Origin: Lysobacterales bacterium
Lineage (GTDB): Bacteria; Pseudomonadota; Gammaproteobacteria; Xanthomonadales; Xanthomonadaceae
Direction: 5' to 3'
NCBI GenBank assembly: GCA_020442545.1
Contig: JAGRJX010000029.1
Coordinates: 1,645-15,511, forward strand
DNA length: 13,867 nucleotides
Part shown: one piece after another, positions 1 to 7,577 of the stretch
Numbering within the stretch: position 1 is the first letter of the stretch
Layout: every line of letters starts with the position of its first letter
Program-made: the position numbers and the translations under genes
Notes under the pieces: model-generated
What the model saw: the letters and a program-made list of their open reading frames with translations, nothing else
What the model was told of the DNA's origin: nothing
Databases searched by the model: none

Positions 1-623
1 TGCTGAACTACCTGGTGCGCCTTGGCTGGTCGCACGGTGACCAGGAGATCTTTTCGCGCGAGCAGATGATCGAGCTGTTCCGCATCGAGGACGTCAATAC
101 CTCGGCGGCCCGCTTTGATCCCGAGAAGCTGGCGTGGATCAACCAGCAGTACCTGAAGAACGATGATCCCGCCGATGTCGCCGTGCACTTCGACTGGCAC
201 CTGCGCGCGGCCGGCATCGATCCGGCTACCGGCCCGAATCCGGCGGACGTGGTGATCGCGCTGCGTGACCGCGTGAAGACGCTCAAGGAAATGGCCGAGC
301 GGGCCAGGGTCTGGTACGGCCCGATCAGCGAGTGGGACGACAAGGCGGTCGCCAAGCAGCTGGTCGAGGTGGCGCGTGCACCGCTGGTATCGACGCGAGA
401 CGCACTGCAAGCCCTGTCGGAGTGGACGCCGGAAGCCATCGACGCGGCCCTGCGAGCAGTAGCGGAAAAGCTCGAAACCGGCATGGGCAAAGTGGCGCAG
501 CCGCTGCGTGTGGCGATGACCGGCACCGCCGTATCGCCGTCGATCGACCACACGGTCTATCTTTGCGGGCAGGACGAGGCTATTCGTCGCATCGACGAGG
601 CGCTGGAGCGCATCGCCGGCTGA
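1..623 (+). CDS. gltX: Glutamate-tRNA ligase, C-terminal part (5' end outside window)
   Basis: Charges tRNA(Glu) with glutamate in the cytoplasm. The reading frame is open from base 3 (bases 1-2 belong to the preceding codon) to the TGA at 621-623, giving about 206 residues of a protein usually near 470. The visible part starts with LNYLVRLGWSHGD, which in GltX follows just after the KMSKS-like loop. It continues through the helical anticodon-binding domain (region DVNTSAARFDPEKLAWIN) and ends with the family-typical stretch around VAMTGTAVSPSI. The HIGH and KMSKS catalytic motifs lie upstream of the window. The end looks intact, with no frameshift. The 73-bp gap before zur contains a GC-rich hairpin, so whether the two genes are cotranscribed is open. 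Identity is secure from these motifs; only the start is missing. Confidence 0.96.
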   Translation, partial: LNYLVRLGWSHGDQEIFSREQMIELFRIEDVNTSAARFDPEKLAWINQQYLKNDDPADVAVHFDWHLRAAGIDPATGPNPADVVIALRDRVKTLKEMAERARVWYGPISEWDDKAVAKQLVEVARAPLVSTRDALQALSEWTPEAIDAALRAVAEKLETGMGKVAQPLRVAMTGTAVSPSIDHTVYLCGQDEAIRRIDEALERIAG

Positions 624-649
624 AGCGTGCCGGTGCGGCGGCTTTGCTG

Positions 650-680
650 CCGACCGCCATGCGGCGAGCGTCGCGGTCGG
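650..680. other. Inverted repeat between gltX and zur
   Basis: CCGACCGC (650-657) pairs perfectly with GCGGTCGG (673-680) across a 15-base loop. It lies 27 bases after the gltX stop and 16 bases before the zur start. No T-run follows, so an intrinsic terminator is doubtful. It may be an attenuating stem in the zur leader or simply GC-rich chance pairing. Confidence 0.3.
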
Positions 681-696
681 TGCTACCATCCGCTGC

Positions 697-1185
697 ATGT
701 CACACGCGCACGAACAAGCCTGCAGTAATCCAAAACAGCACGTCCACGACGCCGGCGAGTTCGTCGACGAAGTCGCGGCGATCTGCAGCGAGCGCGATCT
801 GCGGCTGACCGCCATGCGCCGCCGCGTTCTGGAGCTGGTCGCCAATGCGGATCGGCCAGTGAAGGCCTACGACCTGCTGGATCGGGTGCGTGACGGCGAG
901 GGCAGCGCCGCACCGCCGACGGTGTACCGCGCGCTCGATTTTCTGCTGGCCAACGGCTTCATCCACAAGCTGGAATCGATCAACGCCTTCATTCGCTGCC
1001 ACCACCCGCGCGTGCAGCATTCGGTGCCGTTCCTGATCTGCGACCGCTGCCAGCGCGCGGTCGAGCTGGAAGACGAAGAGGCCACCCGGTTGCTGAATGC
1101 GCAGGCCGCCGCGCTTGGCTTCCGGCCGCAGGCGCAGACACTGGAAGTCCACGGGATCTGTGCGCCATGCGGCGGCGAGGCATGA
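697..1185 (+). CDS. zur: Zinc-uptake regulator Zur (Fur family)
   Basis: Zinc-sensing DNA-binding repressor of 162 residues, normal for the family. The winged-helix domain spans about residues 22-95, with the recognition-helix motif PTVYRALDFLLANGFIHKLE (74-93) shared by Zur proteins. The dimerisation/zinc domain follows. It carries two CxxC pairs, C115/C118 (ICDRC) and C155/C158 (GICAPC), which make the structural zinc site, plus a His-rich segment (H102, H103, H108) fitting the regulatory zinc site. The N-terminal extension contains extra His and Cys residues (H3, H5, C9, H15, H17). The start at ATG 697 gives a normal N-terminus, but no strong Shine-Dalgarno precedes it. The stop overlaps the next gene as ATGA. 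Zur rather than Fur is supported by the PTVYRALDFL form and by the zinc-transport genes and Zur-box-like sites elsewhere in the window. No such box is visible before zur itself. Confidence 0.93.
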   Translation: MSHAHEQACSNPKQHVHDAGEFVDEVAAICSERDLRLTAMRRRVLELVANADRPVKAYDLLDRVRDGEGSAAPPTVYRALDFLLANGFIHKLESINAFIRCHHPRVQHSVPFLICDRCQRAVELEDEEATRLLNAQAAALGFRPQAQTLEVHGICAPCGGEA

Positions 1186-2519
1186 CCCGCAGGCGCGGTA
1201 CTTTCCAAGGTTTGCTGACGGGTTTGTGGCTGATCGGCGTCATGTGCTGCGCTGCGGTGACGGCCACACCGGCGCAACGGCCAGCATCGCCGCCGCTGCT
1301 CCTGTCCGACTACAGCGATCCCGCCAATCCGGACTTCAGCGGCCCGCCGGTGCTCCCGGCGTGGGGCGACCCGGCATCGGCAGCATTTGTCGGTCCGCCG
1401 CGGCCGATTCCGTTCGCGCTGATGGGCCAGCACATCGCCGCCGCCAGCATCGCCCGGCTCAGCTGGACCGCCAGCGAGGGCTTCGCGGGCGCCAGCGTGG
1501 AAAGCCCGGTGGTGGTGGTACACGGCTCGCGGCCCGGTCCGGTGCTGTGCCTGGTTGCCGCCGTGCATGGCGACGAGCTGAACGGCGTGGAGATTGTCCG
1601 CCGCGTCAGCAACACGGTTGATCCGGTGGCGCTGGTCGGCACTATCATCGCCGTACCCATCGTCAATCCCTTCGGCTTCAGTCGTGATTCGCGCTATCTG
1701 CCTGATCGTCGCGACCTCAACCGCTATTTCCCCGGCACCGCCTACGGCAGCGTGGCCTCGCGCGTGGCGCACAGCTTCTTCGGCAGCATCGTCGAGCACT
1801 GCGACTACCTGGTGGACTTCCACACCGGCAGCTTCGAGCGCAGCAACCTGCCGCAGATCCGCGCCGATCTGCGCCTGCCGGAGGTGCTGGCATTTACGCG
1901 CGGGTTTGGCGCCACGCCGGTGCTGCAGAGCAATGGCCGGCGCGGCATGCTGCGCGTGGCGGCGACCGCGGCCGGCATCCCGGCCGTGACCTTCGAGGTG
2001 GGGGCGCCGCGGCGATTGCAGGCAGATGCCATCAGTTTCGGTGTCCAGGCCATCGAAACCCTGCTGCATGCCCTTGGCATGACCGGCAACAGCCCCAACT
2101 GGGACACCCAGCAGGCGGTGTTCTACGACTCACAGTGGGTGCGCGCCGACAGTGGCGGACTGCTGATCAGCGAAGTCGCGCTGGGCGACTGGGTGGCGGC
2201 CGGGCAACAGCTGGGTCGGGTGGTTGATCCGCTCAACAACCGCGATGAGGCCATTGTGTCGCCGATTCCGGGGCGGGTACTGGGCATGGCGCTCAATCCT
2301 GTGGTGTTGCCGGGGTTCGCGGCCTATCACGTCGGTGCCGAGACCAGCGCGCAGCAGGCGGCCGCGACCGACGCTGGCGATGAGTCCAGCGACGGTTCCG
2401 AGGATGAGGACGCTGACGCCACGCTCGAAAATGATCCACGCTCGCCGACGCCCGGTGAAGCCGTCGGCACTGACGGACCGGCTCCGATGATGGAAGACGT
2501 CAGCGGCATCGACGACTGA
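1182..2519 (+). CDS. Exported succinylglutamate desuccinylase/aspartoacylase-family zinc hydrolase
   Basis: Predicted periplasmic M14-like zinc amidohydrolase of 445 residues; substrate unknown. The start at 1182 is chosen because its ATGA overlaps the zur stop, indicating translational coupling; an in-frame ATG at 1167 is the alternative. Residues 1-30 form a signal peptide (RRR, then a hydrophobic run around LLTGLWLIGVMCCAAV); no convincing lipobox is seen. The family catalytic pattern is present: HGDE with zinc ligands H129 and E132, the RDLNR substrate loop (177-181), the third ligand H214 in DFHTG, and the likely catalytic E272 in TFEVG. After the fold, from about residue 390, comes a roughly 55-residue disordered tail very rich in Asp, Glu and Ser. 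AstE and AspA are cytosolic and shorter, so neither function should be transferred. Coupling to zur suggests a link with zinc homeostasis, but that is inference. Confidence 0.85.
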   Translation: MTRRRGTFQGLLTGLWLIGVMCCAAVTATPAQRPASPPLLLSDYSDPANPDFSGPPVLPAWGDPASAAFVGPPRPIPFALMGQHIAAASIARLSWTASEGFAGASVESPVVVVHGSRPGPVLCLVAAVHGDELNGVEIVRRVSNTVDPVALVGTIIAVPIVNPFGFSRDSRYLPDRRDLNRYFPGTAYGSVASRVAHSFFGSIVEHCDYLVDFHTGSFERSNLPQIRADLRLPEVLAFTRGFGATPVLQSNGRRGMLRVAATAAGIPAVTFEVGAPRRLQADAISFGVQAIETLLHALGMTGNSPNWDTQQAVFYDSQWVRADSGGLLISEVALGDWVAAGQQLGRVVDPLNNRDEAIVSPIPGRVLGMALNPVVLPGFAAYHVGAETSAQQAAATDAGDESSDGSEDEDADATLENDPRSPTPGEAVGTDGPAPMMEDVSGIDD

Positions 2520-2563
2520 TCGTCGTTTTGCGGCGGTGTCGCGGTATCCGCGCAGCGGCTATC

Positions 2564-2854
2564 TCAGGAATCCTCGAAGCCGTCGGCGAACAGCACGCTA
2601 GGCGCCGCACACATTCCCAGCGTCGACTTGATCGCGAATCGCGGCTGGTCGGGTTTCTGCGCTGGTTCCAGGCGTGCGCTGGCGGTCACCGCGAAGCGCC
2701 CGTCGTCGCTGAACTGTGCGCTGCGGGTGGTGGCGGTCACCCGGAAGCGTTCCGTGCCTGTCGTGGTATCGCTGGTTTCCGGCGTGGCCGCCAGTGACGG
2801 CGTGGACAGCAGCGCGCCGAATGCCAGCAGCCAGCGCGTTGGGTGGCGGCGCAT
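2564..2854 (-). CDS. Small exported protein with C-terminal FADGFE tail
   Basis: Unrecognised 96-residue protein. Residues 1-22 form a clear signal peptide (MRRHPTR, hydrophobic core, cleavage near SLA-A). The mature part is short and polar, with alternating beta-prone stretches (RFRVTATTRSAQF, RFAVTASARL), one Cys, and the ending LFADGFEDS. Tails with a DGFE core recur at the end of exported proteins in Xanthomonadales-type genomes as far as I recall, which would suggest a sorting or processing signal; this is not proven. The start ATG lies one base after the stop of the upstream 631-residue exported protein on the same strand, so the two form an operon and are probably coupled. The gene converges with the aspartoacylase-family gene 44 bp away. 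No function can be assigned. Confidence 0.75.
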   Translation of the reverse strand: MRRHPTRWLLAFGALLSTPSLAATPETSDTTTGTERFRVTATTRSAQFSDDGRFAVTASARLEPAQKPDQPRFAIKSTLGMCAAPSVLFADGFEDS

Positions 2855-2855
2855 C

Positions 2856-4751
2856 TCAATGGCTCCGCTCGGCGACGGCTGGAAGCATCAGTTCGCGGAT
2901 TTCAGCCAGTTGCGCCTGCAGCGAAGCGATCTCGCCATTCTGCCGGTCACGCAGGCGCACCAGCTCTTCGCGAAGCGCGCGGTTCTCGACCGCCAGTTCA
3001 TGCAACTTCGTGGCCATTTGCTGGCCGTTGTCGCCAAGCATCACGCGAACCCGTCGAATGTCGTTCGTTGAATCGCTGTCGGCTGATGCCAGTATTTCGA
3101 CGACTTGCCCGAACGGCAGGCTCGTCTCTGGATTCGATGCGTTCTTGCCGTTGATGGCGCTGGCCACTCCGTCGTCGTTGCCGGAGGCGACCAGCCAGTC
3201 GCCGCGCTGCACCTGGCCGCGCACGCGCACTTCGGCCTGGCCGACCAGCGCGGTCAGCACGAACTGCTCGCGCTGCTCCGTGCCGGGATCGTTGCCGGCC
3301 ACGATCGGCGCGCTGCTGGCGACCAGCAAGCGGTCGGCGCCGTCGGTGCGGCGCGACACGCGACCGGCATGAAGGCCAAGCAGCTCGCCCGGCTGGATCT
3401 GTTCGGCGGCATCGGCTTTCGGCAGGTATTCGGCGAAATCGTTGCCGGGCCCGGACAGCACCACGCCGCCCGCGCCGTTGCCTTCGATTGTGCCCACTGA
3501 ATTGGGACCCGATCCGAAGAAGGTGATGAAGTTGACCGCGTTGGTCAGGGTGCCCGCCGCGTTCACGCGCAGTGCCAGCACGTCGGCATCGCTGGCGGTC
3601 GAGGCGTTCTCGATCTGCATGACGTGATTGCCGACAGCACCAATGCCGTTGATGTCACCCACCACATGCATGGCGTTCTCCGGTGCGTTGGTGCCGAAGC
3701 CGGCACCACCCGATGCACGCACCAGAAACTGGTTGGAGCCGCTGGAAATGAAGTTGCTGTCTTGGCTGTCCGCCCACACGAAGGTGCCTTCGTCGCCATT
3801 CGTGCCGACGCTGCCAACTCCATTGCAGCCTATGCTCGCGGAGCTTCCATGACGACTGATCGCCCTGCGCCCGCCGGTCCAGGAATACCAGCCGCCGGCG
3901 CAATTGAGATTGCCGCCGCTCACAGTGCTGTGTTCGCCGATTGCCTTGTTTCCCGATCCTCCGGCGATCGTACTACGGTGGCCCACTGCACTATTGACGT
4001 ACCCTCCGGAAACGACGCTGGCAAATCCCGACGCGATGTTCGAACGTCCGCCTCCAACCGATGCAGCTGCGGAGCTGTTCGGAAGCAGCTCATCCCCTGC
4101 CGAATTGCCGTAGCCACCTGAAATGGCGCTGTAGTCGCTGAATACGCGGTTAGGGCTGCTTTCTGACCCACCGCCCGCGATGGTTGTCGCCGAGGCGTTG
4201 GCAGGGATGGCGTTGTAGCTGCTACCGGCGACAACATTCATGGTTGCTGGCAAACCATCCACAAGGATGCTGTCGGGAACCAATCGCAGGCTCGGTGTGT
4301 TGTGCACCCGCAAGACCAGCGGCTGTGCATCGATGGTGCCGATGAAGTCCATCGAGGCATCGGTGCCGCTGTTGCCGGCGGTGCTCCAGCAGGTGCCGCC
4401 GACGCCGGCGACGGCCTTGGTCAGGCCGGGCAGGGGAATCGCCTCGCCGGGGTCGTCGACGCCGCGCACGGCCAGCGACAGCCAGACCTCGTCGGCGGTG
4501 GCGTCGTCCACGCTGAACTCCAGCCGGAACTGGCCACCGCTGACTTCGACCGCCGGAAACACGATCGGCTCGGCCTGCAGCGGCCCACGCTTGGCGTCGT
4601 ATTGCGGGGTGACGCGCAGCTCGTAGATGCCGTTGGCGGGCGCGCCGTCGTCTTCGAGGAAGCCTTCATAGACCACGTCCAGCGCGGCGGCGGGGAGCGG
4701 CAGCAGGCCAAGGCTGAGGGCGAACAGTTTCTGGCGACGAGTCGTGGGCAT
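2856..4751 (-). CDS. Large exported protein with YadA-head-like repeats and C-terminal coiled coil
   Basis: Surface or secreted protein of 631 residues, function unknown. Residues 1-23 are a signal peptide (AAA-LD). Residues 25-110 form a beta domain of the type YEGFLEDDGAPANGIYELR. At about 138-156 is the motif GTIDAQPLVLRVHNTPSLRL, common in tail-fibre-like exported proteins. Residues 188-295 carry degenerate repeats of the pattern SxxxGGxxNxAxG, like the trimeric beta-roll heads of YadA-type adhesins. Then follow FVWADS (324-329), NQFLVRASGG (340-349), the segment NDFAEYLPKADAAEQIQPGE (437-456) and a beta domain. A leucine-heptad coiled coil at about 575-623 fits trimerisation. There is no YadA-type membrane anchor, so it is not a classical trimeric autotransporter. 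The start is supported by AGGAG six bases upstream. It precedes the small DGFE-tail gene by one base and follows the kinase gene after 210 bp. Confidence 0.8.
   Translation of the reverse strand: MPTTRRQKLFALSLGLLPLPAAALDVVYEGFLEDDGAPANGIYELRVTPQYDAKRGPLQAEPIVFPAVEVSGGQFRLEFSVDDATADEVWLSLAVRGVDDPGEAIPLPGLTKAVAGVGGTCWSTAGNSGTDASMDFIGTIDAQPLVLRVHNTPSLRLVPDSILVDGLPATMNVVAGSSYNAIPANASATTIAGGGSESSPNRVFSDYSAISGGYGNSAGDELLPNSSAAASVGGGRSNIASGFASVVSGGYVNSAVGHRSTIAGGSGNKAIGEHSTVSGGNLNCAGGWYSWTGGRRAISRHGSSASIGCNGVGSVGTNGDEGTFVWADSQDSNFISSGSNQFLVRASGGAGFGTNAPENAMHVVGDINGIGAVGNHVMQIENASTASDADVLALRVNAAGTLTNAVNFITFFGSGPNSVGTIEGNGAGGVVLSGPGNDFAEYLPKADAAEQIQPGELLGLHAGRVSRRTDGADRLLVASSAPIVAGNDPGTEQREQFVLTALVGQAEVRVRGQVQRGDWLVASGNDDGVASAINGKNASNPETSLPFGQVVEILASADSDSTNDIRRVRVMLGDNGQQMATKLHELAVENRALREELVRLRDRQNGEIASLQAQLAEIRELMLPAVAERSH
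3867..4190 (-). repeat. Degenerate head-repeat region of the 631-residue exported protein
   Basis: Protein-level tandem repeats (residues 188-295) with the recurring elements TIAGGGSES, AISGGYGNSAG, SVGGGRSNIASG, VVSGGYVNSAVG, TIAGGSGNKAIG and TVSGGNLNCAGG. The unit is usually 14-16 residues, each starting near a Ser/Thr and carrying GG and Asn, as in left-handed beta-roll heads. By hand count, 60-base blocks here are about 60-63% GC, against about 68-79% in blocks on either side of the gene body. Confidence 0.7.
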
Positions 4752-4757
4752 GGCAGG

Positions 4758-4762
4758 CTCCT
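4758..4762 (-). promoter_or_regulatory. Ribosome binding site of the 631-residue exported protein
   Basis: AGGAG on the minus strand, six bases before the ATG at 4749-4751. It fixes the start at the residue that gives a correct signal peptide. Confidence 0.75.
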
Positions 4763-4782
4763 GGGCTTTGCGGGTGGTGCGC

Positions 4783-4800
4783 TCGATTCATTGAAATCGA
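4783..4800. promoter_or_regulatory. Perfect 6+6 inverted repeat in the leader of the exported-protein operon
   Basis: TCGATT (4783-4788) and AATCGA (4795-4800) are separated by six bases, about 31-49 bases upstream of the start of the 631-residue protein gene. It is clearly less GC-rich than its surroundings. It could be an operator or a 5' untranslated-region hairpin. No regulator is assigned. Confidence 0.3.
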
Positions 4801-4862
4801 CCGCTTCCAGACCAGGAAACACGGTTTGCCGAAAAATCCGGCCACGCTTGGGAGCGGTGAGG

Positions 4863-4955
4863 GGGTCAGGGGTGCGTCGCAGGCTTTGCCTGCTGTCAGT
4901 GAGAGCAGGAGCGTGGGGTGCCTGGGAGACGGGTGTATACCCGTGGGTCAGGGGT
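4863..4955. repeat. Intergenic repeat: two copies of GGGTCAGGGGT with two small hairpins
   Basis: GGGTCAGGGGT occurs at 4863-4873 and again at 4945-4955. Between them are two hairpins: GCAGGC/GCCTGC (4879-4893, loop TTT) and ACGGGT/ACCCGT (4929-4944, loop GTAT). The block follows the kinase stop on the minus strand and resembles a degenerate dispersed intergenic repeat. No U-tract makes either hairpin an obvious terminator. Confidence 0.45.
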
Positions 4956-4961
4956 ACACGG

Positions 4962-7577
4962 CTATGGCCGCCGGAACTCCGGATGCCGCTGCAGGAAAGC
5001 ATCCAGCGACTCATTGGCCTTGCGCAGGGCTTCGGCGTCGGCGGGCTTGGCATGTTGCTGGATCGCCACCATGCGACGCAGTTTCGAGAGGGCGTCGTCG
5101 AGTTTTCCTTCGCGCTCGTCAAGCTGGGCGAGATAGCCCAACGACTGCCCGAGCATTGGATGCCGATCACCGAGACGCCGCGACATGATGTCGAGGCTGC
5201 GCTCCAGACTGGCGCGCGCGTTGGCGTCGTTCAGCGCAAACAGCGCTTCGCCGAGGTTGGCTTCCAGCAGGCCGGTCATCAGGTGGTTCTCGCCGAGCTT
5301 CGGCAGCAGGCGATCCATGGCCTGCCGGTAGTAGTCGGCGGCGGTGGCGGCGTCACCCTGATTCCAGGCGATGCTGCCCAGGTTGTTGAGGATGTGGCCG
5401 ATGGCCTGGTGTTCCGGTGCGCGCTGCTGATAGGTGGCCAGCGCCTGCTGCAACTGTTCGGCGGCGGCTTCCTGCTGGCCAAGGTCGGAGAGCGCGTTGC
5501 CGAGGTTGTTGCGGGCAACGGCGGTGCGCAGGTCATCGACGCCGAACTGTGCGTCGTAGATGGTGACGGCGCGCCGCAGCAGCGGCAGCGCGTCCGGCTG
5601 CTGCCCTTCGCGCTGGTACTGGTCGGCCAGACCGACCAGCGCGCCGGCCATGGACGGGTGATCCGCGCCGTGCAGCGACTGCATCAATGCCATGGCCTGC
5701 TCGCGCTGCTGGCGGGCCTCGGCGATGCGTCCGCCGTTGACCAGCGCGTTGGCCAGGAACAGGCGCAGATCGGCTTCGCGGTCGGGCAGTGACTGTGCGC
5801 GGTAGAGTTCGACCGATTCCTGCAGCGCGACGACGGCCTGCGCGCTGTCGGTCGGTGTGAGCAGCTTGCCGATGACTTCGAGCGCGGCCGCCAGGCGACG
5901 CTGGTCGCCGGTTTTCCGGTACTGCGTTTCCGCCTCGTGTGCCAGCGACAGTGCCTCGTCACCGGCATCGCGAAGCGCCAGCGTGCGCGCCAGCGACAAT
6001 CGGGCGTCGCTGAGCGCCGTCGGATCGGTTGACGGTTCAGCCTGCAGCAGGTCGATAGCTGCGCGATCCAGCGGTTCGGCGTTTTCGTGCTTTCCGAGCA
6101 GCCGGTACAGGCGCGCGATTTCACCGAACAGGCGCGCGCGGGTTCGCGGCGAGCCGGGCGCGTTGTTCTGCAGTTCAGCCTGAGCGCGATCCAGCAGTTC
6201 CAGCGCGGTCATTTTCGATGCCGGTTTGGCGGGACGCGATGGATCGGGCGCGGTCTGGAAGGGATCGGCGGCACGGAACAGGTGGCGCAGGAAATTGGCC
6301 ACCTGCTCGGTTTCCGCACCCGCCTGCAGCGCGCGCTGGGCCTCAATGCGCGTTGCATCGCGTTCCGCAGCGAGGCGCAGCGTGAAGCCGGCGACCATGC
6401 CAAGGATCAGCAGCGTGCCGGTCACGGTCGCCGCGCTGCGCCACGGATGGCGTCGCAGCAGGCGCAGCAGCCGATAGCCGAAGCCGGCAGGACGTGCCGC
6501 GACCGTATGACCCGACAGAAGACGCTGCAGATCCTCACGCAGGCGCTCGACGCTGGCGTAGCGGTGTTCCGGTGATTCGGCCATTGCCTTGGCCAGCACG
6601 GCCCTGAGATCGGCTGCGGGCAAGTCCTGGGCCGCCAGTGTGGAAAGGTCGGGCATCAGCGATGCGGACGATGACGCGGCATCCGGTCGCATTCCTGACA
6701 GCAGTTCCCAGGCCAGCAGGCCGCTCTGGTAGACATCCGACGCCGTGCCGATGGTGGCACCGGCGCGCTGCTCCGGGCTGGCGTAGCGCGGTGTCAAACC
6801 GCGCGGCGCTTCGTTGTTGTACCCGTCGCGTTCGGGTGTTGTCCGGCCGGAGAGCAGTGCCGGATCGCCACTGAAGCCGGCGATGCCAAAGTCCAGCAAT
6901 TTCACTACGCCGTCGGTGTCGACCAGGATGTTTGACGGTTTGATGTCGCGATGCACGATCAGTTGACGATGCGCAGCTTCCAGCGCTCGGCAGACATCGA
7001 TCAGCAGCGCGATCCGCTGCCGCGCAGTGAGCATCTTGCGGCGGCACCAGGCATCGATGGGTTCGCCGTCCACGCGCTCGATGACCAGGTAGGGCGCGCC
7101 GGATTCGGTGACGCCGGCGTCGTAGAGGCGGGCGATGTTCGGGTGGTCGAGGCCGGCCAGCAACTGCTGCTCTCGCTGCAGTTGCTGCGGGTCGGCGCGC
7201 GAGCTGTCTGCCGTAAGACATTTGATTGCCACCTCGCGCTGGAACAGGCCGTCGGCGCGCTCGGCGAGATAGACCCGGCCCATGCCGCCGGCACCGATGT
7301 CGTGCAGGATTCGCCACGGCCCGAGCCGCGTTCCTGGCGCAAGCGTGTCCTCATCGCCCAGCACGGCGTCGAGCAGTCGCGGATCCAGCGCACCGCCGGG
7401 TGTCAGGAAGTCGTCGTCGGACAGGGCGGCATCGAGCAGGCCGTGCAGCCGCTGCTGCCGTTCCGGCGGCAGTCGGGACAGGTATTCGCGCTGCGCTTCC
7501 TCATCGAGATCGAGCAGTTCGCATAGCTGAGCATCCAGCTCGCGCAAGTGCTGCGAGGAGCCATCATCAGGATGCAT
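4962..7577 (-). CDS. Transmembrane Ser/Thr protein kinase with TPR domain
   Basis: Hanks-type protein kinase of 871 residues. An N-terminal segment (1-80) is followed by the kinase domain (about 87-355): glycine loop IGAGGMGRVY (94-103), VAIK with K119, HRDIKPSN with catalytic D211, DFG (D229), and YASPEQ (265-270) closing a long activation segment that holds several Thr/Ser (T246, T247, T262). All catalytic residues are present and it is an RD kinase. Residues about 381-400 form one membrane span (SAATVTGTLLILGMVAGFTL). The remainder (about 420-865) is Ala/Leu-rich tetratricopeptide-like helices, placed outside the cytoplasm by topology. The start at 7577 overlaps the end of the ECF sigma gene by 11 bp, and no good Shine-Dalgarno is seen, so translational coupling is likely. 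The pairing suggests the kinase controls that sigma factor. The stop is TAG at 4962-4964. Confidence 0.92.
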   Translation of the reverse strand: MHPDDGSSQHLRELDAQLCELLDLDEEAQREYLSRLPPERQQRLHGLLDAALSDDDFLTPGGALDPRLLDAVLGDEDTLAPGTRLGPWRILHDIGAGGMGRVYLAERADGLFQREVAIKCLTADSSRADPQQLQREQQLLAGLDHPNIARLYDAGVTESGAPYLVIERVDGEPIDAWCRRKMLTARQRIALLIDVCRALEAAHRQLIVHRDIKPSNILVDTDGVVKLLDFGIAGFSGDPALLSGRTTPERDGYNNEAPRGLTPRYASPEQRAGATIGTASDVYQSGLLAWELLSGMRPDAASSSASLMPDLSTLAAQDLPAADLRAVLAKAMAESPEHRYASVERLREDLQRLLSGHTVAARPAGFGYRLLRLLRRHPWRSAATVTGTLLILGMVAGFTLRLAAERDATRIEAQRALQAGAETEQVANFLRHLFRAADPFQTAPDPSRPAKPASKMTALELLDRAQAELQNNAPGSPRTRARLFGEIARLYRLLGKHENAEPLDRAAIDLLQAEPSTDPTALSDARLSLARTLALRDAGDEALSLAHEAETQYRKTGDQRRLAAALEVIGKLLTPTDSAQAVVALQESVELYRAQSLPDREADLRLFLANALVNGGRIAEARQQREQAMALMQSLHGADHPSMAGALVGLADQYQREGQQPDALPLLRRAVTIYDAQFGVDDLRTAVARNNLGNALSDLGQQEAAAEQLQQALATYQQRAPEHQAIGHILNNLGSIAWNQGDAATAADYYRQAMDRLLPKLGENHLMTGLLEANLGEALFALNDANARASLERSLDIMSRRLGDRHPMLGQSLGYLAQLDEREGKLDDALSKLRRMVAIQQHAKPADAEALRKANESLDAFLQRHPEFRRP

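Noticed and set aside
624..696. Search for a Zur box controlling zur itself
   Set aside because: The gap is GC-rich and has no AT-rich palindrome like the other two sites; no autoregulatory site can be supported.
867..2069. Long minus-strand open frame (400 codons) opposite zur and the aspartoacylase-family gene
   Set aside because: It runs antisense to two well-recognised genes, is rich in Arg/His/Gln/Ala as expected from GC-rich antisense frames, and shows no family motif.
2540..2552. Small hairpin CGCGG-TAT-CCGCG between the convergent aspartoacylase-family and DGFE-tail genes
   Set aside because: Only five pairs and no T-run on either strand; too weak to call a terminator.
4302..5792. 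Long plus-strand open frame (496 codons)
   Set aside because: It spans the 3' part of the kinase gene, the intergenic gap and the 5' part of the exported-protein gene in antisense; both of those have clear domains, and this frame has none.
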